Positions 58,201 through 64,000 of a stretch of DNA of 64,000 nucleotides are shown one piece after another. Both the position numbers and the translations under genes were made by a program. The DNA lies in NCBI RefSeq assembly GCF_010183535.1, contig NC_071330.1:1187217-1251216 (forward strand), read 5' to 3'. The notes beneath the pieces were generated by a model, which did not search any database, had not been told where the DNA came from, and was given only the letters and a program-made list of their open reading frames with translations. This stretch comes from Caenorhabditis remanei (Eukaryota; Nematoda; Chromadorea; Rhabditida; Rhabditidae). Positions within the stretch are counted from its first letter, which is position 1. Every line of letters begins with the position of its first letter.

Positions 58201-61200
58201 CATAGAAATTCATAGAAGAGGTTTCAGATGAAATATTAGAATTTCAGAAATCCAAAAATACAATTTTTCGAAAAATTTGAGAATTTTATTCCGAAATCTT
58301 TTTTCCCAAAAATTGTAAATTTTCGAATGAATCTGAAATATTTTAGAAAATTTCAGAAATTAAAAACAATAATAATCTCAAACGGATTTCTATTAGAAAA
58401 GTCAAAATTTACCTTCTTTTGAGTAGTGCTGAAATTCTATAAGATCTGAATGAAAATTTGAAATTTATAACCTGAATTTCATAAAAATGAAAGATTTCAG
58501 AAATCCATTGGTTACTTCTTGTAAAACTTAGAAAAATTGTTTCAGAAGTGCAAAAATCGAAATTTTTTCGAAAAATTTTGAGAATTTCATCACAAAATCT
58601 TTGAAATCTACTGAATTTTTCCCTTTTTTTTTTAAATATGAAAATAACACATTATTATATACATTTTATCCAAGATATAATAAATTTGAGAATAAATCTG
58701 AAATTTTCAGCATAAATACTGTTAAAATGAAAAAAAAAACAGCACTTCATTTTTGATTTTATCTCAAAACTATAAAGAAATTTCAGATTTTACTCTCAGA
58801 TTTCTGTGAAAATCTCATAACGTGTTGGAAAAATGACTGTTTTGAATAATTTTCGCAGAAAAATCGAAATTTTTTCGAATAATTTGAGAATTTCATCGTA
58901 GAATTCATAAAAATTGTCCATTTTTCGATATGGAAACTCCCGAATTTTTCAAATTTTCATTGAAAAAATAATGAAAATAATGAATCTTTCTTTATATTTT
59001 GCCCTAAATGTGATGAATTTCAGAAAAAAAACTTTTTTTAAAGTGTATTTTTATACCGATTTCTATCTGAAAAACTCAACATTTGCCTCATGTTTCTTTT
59101 GAAAATTGCTGAAATTCAAAAAAAAAACAACTCAAAAAAATGTAATTCTGAAGAAAAATCTGAAATTTTCGGCGTAAAATCTATAAAACTGAGGAAATGT
59201 CAATTTTTTGAACATGTTTTTCGCAAATTTTTCCCATCAATTTCCCTTATTTCCAGACTCCTCCCATCCCAATTCTTTCTCCACAAAAACCAACCGAATC
59301 GACATCATTCACCAAGCAAGAATCGAAAGAAAAGCTACTTGTAAGGGTATTTTTCAGAGATTTTTTAAACGAATTTTGAACATTTTCAGCCAATTGACAT
59401 TGAAAATCTTGCTCCAGAAAGCCCTCCAAATGATCCTAGACCTGGAGACGTCTTGACAATGGATTCTGAATCCCCAACGTCATCTGATTTTACGAAACTC
59501 TCACTTCCATCTGTTCCATCTGATATTCCGACGTCTTCTGATGCTTCTGAAGCTCCAACATCATCTGCAACTCCATCTGAAGTCTCAACAATTCCCATTC
59601 TCGTAGCGCCATCCGATATTCCCACGATTTCAGATGAAATCGCGACTGAAGAAACTAAAAATGGAGATTTTGAATCGAATGATATTGCAGAGGTACAGCT
59701 TATAGGGTAGCTGGAAGTCTGGAATTAAAGATTCGGAATACTGAATCTTAAAACTGAAATCCAAGACACAGAATCCAGAATACAGATTCTTGAGCCCTGA
59801 ATACCAAAAGAAGAATCTAGAATTCGAGACATAGATCCCAGAACTCTGAATCCTGAAGCCACTGGAGCTCTAGATTGGAGCTCTGGAGCGGCTCCAGATA
59901 TCGGACTCAGAATTCTGAAATCCGAATCCGTAATCCAGTATTCAGAGTCTAGAACCCTATAATCCAGACTTTCAACGGGCCGGGCCGGGCCGGTATGAAA
60001 ATTTCTAGGGCCCGGCCCGGCCCGGCCCGGTGGGCCCGGAAGTTCAGTACTGAAAAAAATTCAAATTTTTTTTTCGAAAATTTCCCGATTTTTTTTGAAA
60101 AATATTTCTTAAAAACAATTTTTTGTAGGTTTCGAAGGGTTTTGAAAAATATACTTGAGGAAAAATATGAACAATTTTCAGAAAATAAATTTTTGGACAA
60201 AAAATTGTAGTGAAAAAAGTTCAAAAATTCAAATCCGGGCCGACCGGGCCGGGCCGGGTCGGCGGGCCGGCCCGGAATTTTGCAAGTCTGCTATAATCTG
60301 AATCCAGGATACAAAATTCTCATTCCTGAATTGTCCAAGTAGAAACCAGAGCACCAAATTCTGAATCTCTCACATCATTGCTCTGAATCTTGAACCTAGA
60401 ATTCAGGATCTAGAATAGAAAATCCAGAATCTATATGCTTGAACTCAAATTTTGAAAAAAAAAAACCTGAATTCTGCGTCCTGACTCCAGAATCTGAAAG
60501 TCAGAGCCATAATAATCAACTCTGAATCCGCACTCAGAATTTGTTATCGTGGAATTTAGAATCTGGAATGCTTTCTTACGATTGTTGAATTTACACCAAC
60601 TTTTGAATTTCAGAATTTAAAAATTAGTTGGAGTGAATTCAATCAGAATCCATAAGAAAATATTCGAAATTCCACGATAATAAATTATGATTCCGGATTC
60701 TGAATTAATGATTCTAGCTCACATGCTTACTTTCAGATTCTGGAGTCAGGACGCAGAATTCAGGTGTTTTTTTTTTCAAAATTTGAGTTCAAGCATCTGG
60801 ATTCTGGATTTTCTATTCTAGATCCTGAATTCTAGGTTCAAAATTCAGAATTTTGGAGTGAGGATTCCGAGTACCGGATTCAGAATTTCGTGCTCTGGTT
60901 TCTACTTTGACAAATCAGGAATGAGAATTTTGTATCCTAGATTCAGATTATAGGGTTCTAGACACTGAATACTGGATTACAGATTCATAATTCAGAATTC
61001 AGAGTCCGATATCTAGAGCAGCTCCAGAGCTCCAATCTAGAGCTCCAGTGGCTTCAGGGTTCAGAGTTCAGGGGTCTACATCTCGAATTCTAGATTCTGA
61101 ATTTAGTATTCAGGACTCAAGAATCTGAATTTTTAGATTCTGGATTCTGAAGATTGAACTCTGGTTTCCAGAATCCACTCAGGATTCTGTTTTTTTTTAG

Positions 61201-62611
61201 ATTTCTTTCAGGAAAATGATGATTTTGTATTCCGGATTCAGACTATCGGGTTCTAGACACTGAATACTGGATTACGGATTCAGAGTCCGATATCTGGAGC
61301 ACCTCTAGAGCTCCAATCTAGAGTTCTAGTGGATTCAGGGTTCAGAGTTCTGGGGTCCAAATCTCGAATTCTAAATTCTGGATCATGAATTCAAGATTCT
61401 GAATTTAGTGTTCAGGACTCAAGAATCTGAATTCTGGATTCTGAGGATTGAACTCTGGTTTCCAGAATCCAGATTCTGTTTTTTGGATTTAGAATTAGAA
61501 TCTCGAAATCTCTCAACTCTAATCATTCCAGACTCCCCCACCACCATCATCATCCCACAGATCTGCCGATTCCACCGCCGCCGACGACGACACGGACGAA
61601 ATATCCGACGAAGACGAAGCCGAATCGTCATGGGAAATGCGTTGTCACTGTTGCATGCCGCACGAGTGTGGCAACACAATCGAGTGTGATTCATGCAAGA
61701 CGTGGCAACACATGGCATGTATGGGTCTGACAGAAAAAAGTGACGTCTCGAATTACCTTTGTGAAGTTTGTCAACCGAGAAAGCTTCCGATGAACAAGAC
61801 GACCGCCGTCAAACTTCAGAGACAGATTCTGAAGGGGTTGAAGGCGTCAACGTCACGAAAAGGGGATAAGAAGAAGAAGAAGAAGAAGAGACGAACTGGA
61901 ATGGTGGTTCAGAAAACTCCAGAATCCCAGAAGACCAAAGGAAACTCTGAAGGTGTCGCTAGTCTTCTGAATTCTCTTTCCACGACGTCGTCCGCTGAAT
62001 CGCTTCTGAAGGAGGCACGTCTTCACCGAAAAGCCAAACGATCCAGTGATAACGACGAGATTCTGAAGGCGACCTGTGATGTGAAGGTTGGTGACGTCAT
62101 CCTCGAGGTTTCTGGATACTTGTCGAAGCCAGAAGAAGTCAAAAGGAAGGCTGGCGGTGTCGCTGGAATATTTATGTATCATGGCCTTGCGATAGGCGAT
62201 TCTGGAGATTCTGAAGGCGTCCTGTGCATTTCCACACGAAAAAATGGGATTTCAGCGAATGTCAGAAGATCGTGCGCGCCGAATTCCGCGTTAAAACACG
62301 TTGTTGACGTTGAAAATCAACTGAAATTCATCGTCATCGCCACAGAAGAGATCGCACGTGGACACGAGATCACTCTGCCGTTTGACGCCGACTGGAGGGA
62401 ATCTAGAATACCGTTGAAGTGTGCACGTCATCTGAAGAATCTTGGAGAGTGTCCGTTGAAGAAAGAGAGACGACGGGTGGCGGCGGAGAGAAGGAAAAGT
62501 GATCCGGAGGAGAAGACGGGGATGAAGAGAAGACGTGGGGAGAGTGGAGCTGAGGGATCGTCGTCGTCGTCGTCGTCGGCGAAAAGATTCAAGATTAAGG
62601 TAAAATTATAA
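52214..62611 (+). CDS. Three-module MLL5-like SET protein with one PHD finger (SET-9/SET-26 relative)
   Basis: Eight exons, all phase 0: 52214-52255, 52661-52936, 53831-54355, 55529-55807, 57222-57827, 59257-59340, 59390-59692 and from 61532. They encode at least 1061 residues. Three SET modules have RRSCKPNCVLKH (near residue 140), RRSCFPNATIYH (near 410) and RRSCAPNSALKH (near 950). Each is followed by EITLPFDVDW, EITLAFDFDS or EITLPFDADW and a Cys-His post-SET-like tail. RRSC replaces the NHSC of active SET enzymes, as in MLL5/SETD5/UpSET. A PHD finger (RCHCC...CDSCKTWQHMACMG, about 741-790) precedes only module 3. Basic stretches suggest nuclear location. Known relatives bind H3K4me3 through PHD; enzymatic activity is doubtful. 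The last exon either stops at TAA 62609-62611 or splices at 62600 to exons beyond the window. Confidence 0.85.
53209..53415. repeat. Decayed TTGTCAAGGCC MITE in SET intron 2
   Basis: cacttgtcaaggccctgcat at the left and gggccttgacaagtatg at the right are inverted ends. The core cttttttcgaaaaaa-like sequence is shared with 56931-57156 and 57965-58171. Confidence 0.7.
53609..53768. repeat. Palindrome with GGTGGCCGAACTTTC ends in SET intron 2
   Basis: ggtggccgaactttcgcagt pairs with aaaaaagttcggccaccag. The loop contains ttattcgaaaaatcttaagt, pairing with aagtattcgaataaa. Confidence 0.75.
54357..55528. repeat. Degenerate GATTCTGAA satellite filling SET intron 3
   Basis: Over 1.1 kb the sequence is a loose succession of gattctg, gaattctg, ggattctgaa and tgaatct words without a fixed period. 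Similar text fills part of intron 4 (55850-56170) and most of intron 7 (59700-61530). Confidence 0.8.
56553..56799. mobile_element. Palindromic MITE, GCAAACGAGAGAGTATC family, copy 2
   Basis: ctccaccgcaaacgagagag and the inverse ctctctcgttttcggtgggg enclose a palindromic centre (ttttcacagttttcgatccc). It is the partner of 13500-13742. Confidence 0.8.
56931..57156. mobile_element. hAT-like MITE, CATAGTTGTCAAGG family, in SET intron 4
   Basis: catagttgtcaaggcccggc and the ending ggtcttgacaactatg are flanked by the perfect 8-bp duplication gttatttt (56923-56930 and 57157-57164). It lies 65 bases before exon 5. Confidence 0.88.
57965..58171. mobile_element. CATAGTTGTCAAGG-family MITE in SET intron 5
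   Basis: catagttgtcaaggcccgtg and gccgaaccttgacaactatg are the ends. The 8-bp flanks no longer match, so it is an older insertion. The interior is in inverted orientation relative to 56931-57156. Confidence 0.75.
59730..61490. repeat. Large intronic palindrome plus extra half copy in SET intron 7
   Basis: Left arm (59730-60610, minus the inserted MITE) and right arm (60615-61150) pair, e.g. cactggagctctagattgga against tccaatctagagctccagtg, and tctcattcctgaattgtcca against its inverse near 60915. Positions 61220-61490 repeat part of the right arm in direct orientation (gttctagacactgaatactg). Confidence 0.85.
59965..60290. mobile_element. hAT-like GC-rich MITE inserted in one arm of the palindrome
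   Basis: cagactttcaacgggccggg and the ending ttttgcaagtctg are flanked by the perfect 8-bp duplication ctataatc (59957-59964 and 60291-60298). The other arm near 60940-60965 preserves the uninterrupted sequence. It closely resembles the lis-1 intron copy at 39228-39551. Confidence 0.93.
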
Positions 62612-63724
62612 GAGAAAAAGGGACATCTGGAGTCTGGAAATTCAGAAATTTTTAGCTTGAAAATGTTTTTTTCAACGAATTTCCAGACTTTTTAATCATG
62701 GAGCATAGAGAAAGAGGGTTTTTGAAGCATAAAAAACGAAAAAGTGGAAAATATTGTCCGAAAATTTCAATTTTCTGATGAAAAATACAGTTTTTCAGCT
62801 ATTTTGCATAAATTTCATAAATTTACAAGATTTCCGTTGAATTTTATAACGTATATCGATGTAAAATGCGATTTTTGATGAAAAATAATGAGTTTTCAAT
62901 GGAAAAAGTAGAAATTTTCATTTCGGAAACGAAAATTCAGTTTTTAGAGTTTTTAAACCTGTTTTTCGACAAAAAATTAATTTTTTAAATCTGAAAATAC
63001 ATGTTTTGCCTACAAAATTTGAGTTTTTCACCGAATTTTTGTGATTTCAGTTGAAAATCAGGTTTTTGGACATCAGGACATACAAACAACACAGATAGAG
63101 GCCTGAATTTTTAGATTTTCAGCTCAATATCATCATTTTTGCGCAGTTTTTGGACATGTGGATGTTCAGACACACAGACAGAATGCTAGATAAGAATATG
63201 AGGTTTTGAAGTCGAGTCATTTTAAAACGGAGGCATTTCGAGTCTAGAATTCTGAAAATTGCTGTAAAAAACTGAAATTTCTTCCAGTTTTCAGACGTTC
63301 GGACACACAGACAGACATCTGGAATTACAGTCAGATATTGAGACATTTAGAAACTGGAACAGTTTGAAAACGAGACGTTTTGAAACCGAGACATTTTAAA
63401 ACCAGGATTTTTCATAATGGAACAATAAAATACCTGATGTTTCGATTTCCAAAATTTTTTGATTTTGTTTTCACCGGTTTCGAAACGTCCAGAATATTCA
63501 GATTTTGAAAATTTTTTCGAACATTTTTTGACCGAAAAAGCCAAAAATTCAAGAAAAATGAGTTTTTCGGGACAAAAAAAAATTGAATTTGTAAGAAAAC
63601 TGTAGTTAAGACCCCCCAGAAACCTGTATTTGAGTACAAAATTAGAAAAAATTTCTAGAAAAATCGAAAAATCACTATTTTAGATACTTAATTTTCAACA
63701 TTTTTCGAAAAGTTTGGACCCAAA
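62612..63724. other. Intron or 3' flank of the SET gene
   Basis: No further coding exon with matching phase is seen. It holds three cagacacacagacagac-type motifs (about 63070, 63165, 63300) and TTTCGAAAC-type text at 63360-63490. Confidence 0.4.
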
Positions 63725-64000
63725 CATACTTGTCAACCGGGCCAAAACGGACCGGCGCGTAATTCGCGTCAAAATGAATATTATGAGCTGAAAAATATAC
63801 CAAAATGTAGATCTCGACGAGTTCTATGTCCGTGACTTACTACGGGCCGGATGTCTATTCGTTAATATGCCGCGGGTCAGGCTAGAATGGCTTTTTTGGC
63901 CATTTTCGCGTTTTTTGACACTTTTTCCCGGCCCGCGGCACATTAACGAATAACCATCCGGCCCGTAGTAGGTCACGGATATAGAACTCGTCGAGATCTA
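63725..64000. mobile_element. CATACTTG-family palindromic MITE cut by the window end
   Basis: It starts catacttgtcaaccgggcc and continues through gtagatctcgacgagttcta and the GC-rich centre into the second arm. The right end is outside the window. Confidence 0.85.

Noticed and set aside
59386..59625. 79-codon minus-strand frame rich in Asp/Gly/Ser
   Set aside because: It is the shadow of SET-gene exon 7 (Ser/Pro/Thr-rich) on the opposite strand.

Overview
The window is nuclear DNA of a Caenorhabditis-type nematode. The sequence shows short phase-consistent exons with TTTTCAG/TTTCCAG acceptors. Several start codons lie 1-40 bases behind such an acceptor, the usual layout of SL1 trans-splicing. 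The gene families are nematode-specific (WSN, F-box/FBA, F-box/FTH with an HTH_48 domain). One gene is essentially identical to lis-1. The species cannot be named from sequence alone. Many introns are long and packed with miniature inverted-repeat elements (MITEs).

Layout. 1-3 kb: a partial minus-strand gene of unknown family. 3-8.4 kb: no protein gene, several MITEs, and tRNA-Ala(AGC) on the minus strand. 9.1-12 kb (minus): a small helical-protein gene preceded by a divergent Skp1-like gene. 13.2-19.3 kb (plus): a nine-exon gene joining a signal peptide, WSN domain, transmembrane segment, ankyrin repeat and BRCT-like C-terminus. 20.0-20.8 kb: a BTB gene. 20.9-23.1 kb: an inverted, broken duplicate of the Skp1-like/helical-protein pair. 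23.6-26.9 kb and 28.8-30.4 kb: two minus-strand F-box genes. 32.0-32.6 kb: a Ly6/uPAR-type surface protein. 32.6-37.3 kb: gene-free, with a large imperfect inverted repeat. 37.36-46.4 kb: lis-1, ten exons, 404 residues. 47.2-47.5 kb: a cysteine-rich secreted-protein exon. 48.7-49.8 kb: an HTH_48/F-box/FTH gene. 52.2-62.6 kb: a SET gene with three MLL5-like SET modules and a single PHD finger before the last one.

Two themes stand out. First, three F-box proteins, Skp1-like copies and a BTB protein share one neighbourhood. All are potential adaptors of cullin ubiquitin ligases and belong to families known for rapid turnover in Caenorhabditis. lis-1 is the one strongly conserved housekeeping gene. 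Second, the MITEs have readable insertion sites. hAT-like families (CATACTTGCAA, CAGACTTGC and CAGAGTTG termini) carry perfect or near-perfect 8-bp target duplications. PIF/Harbinger-like families (CTAGGGAATG termini) carry TWA duplications. One hAT-like MITE landed exactly on a splice acceptor and duplicated it. One PIF-like MITE splits the Skp1-like duplicate. The PIF-like 884/881-bp elements carry two opposed tRNA-like modules. All gene models were built by hand from splice signals and reading phase and have not been checked against transcripts.
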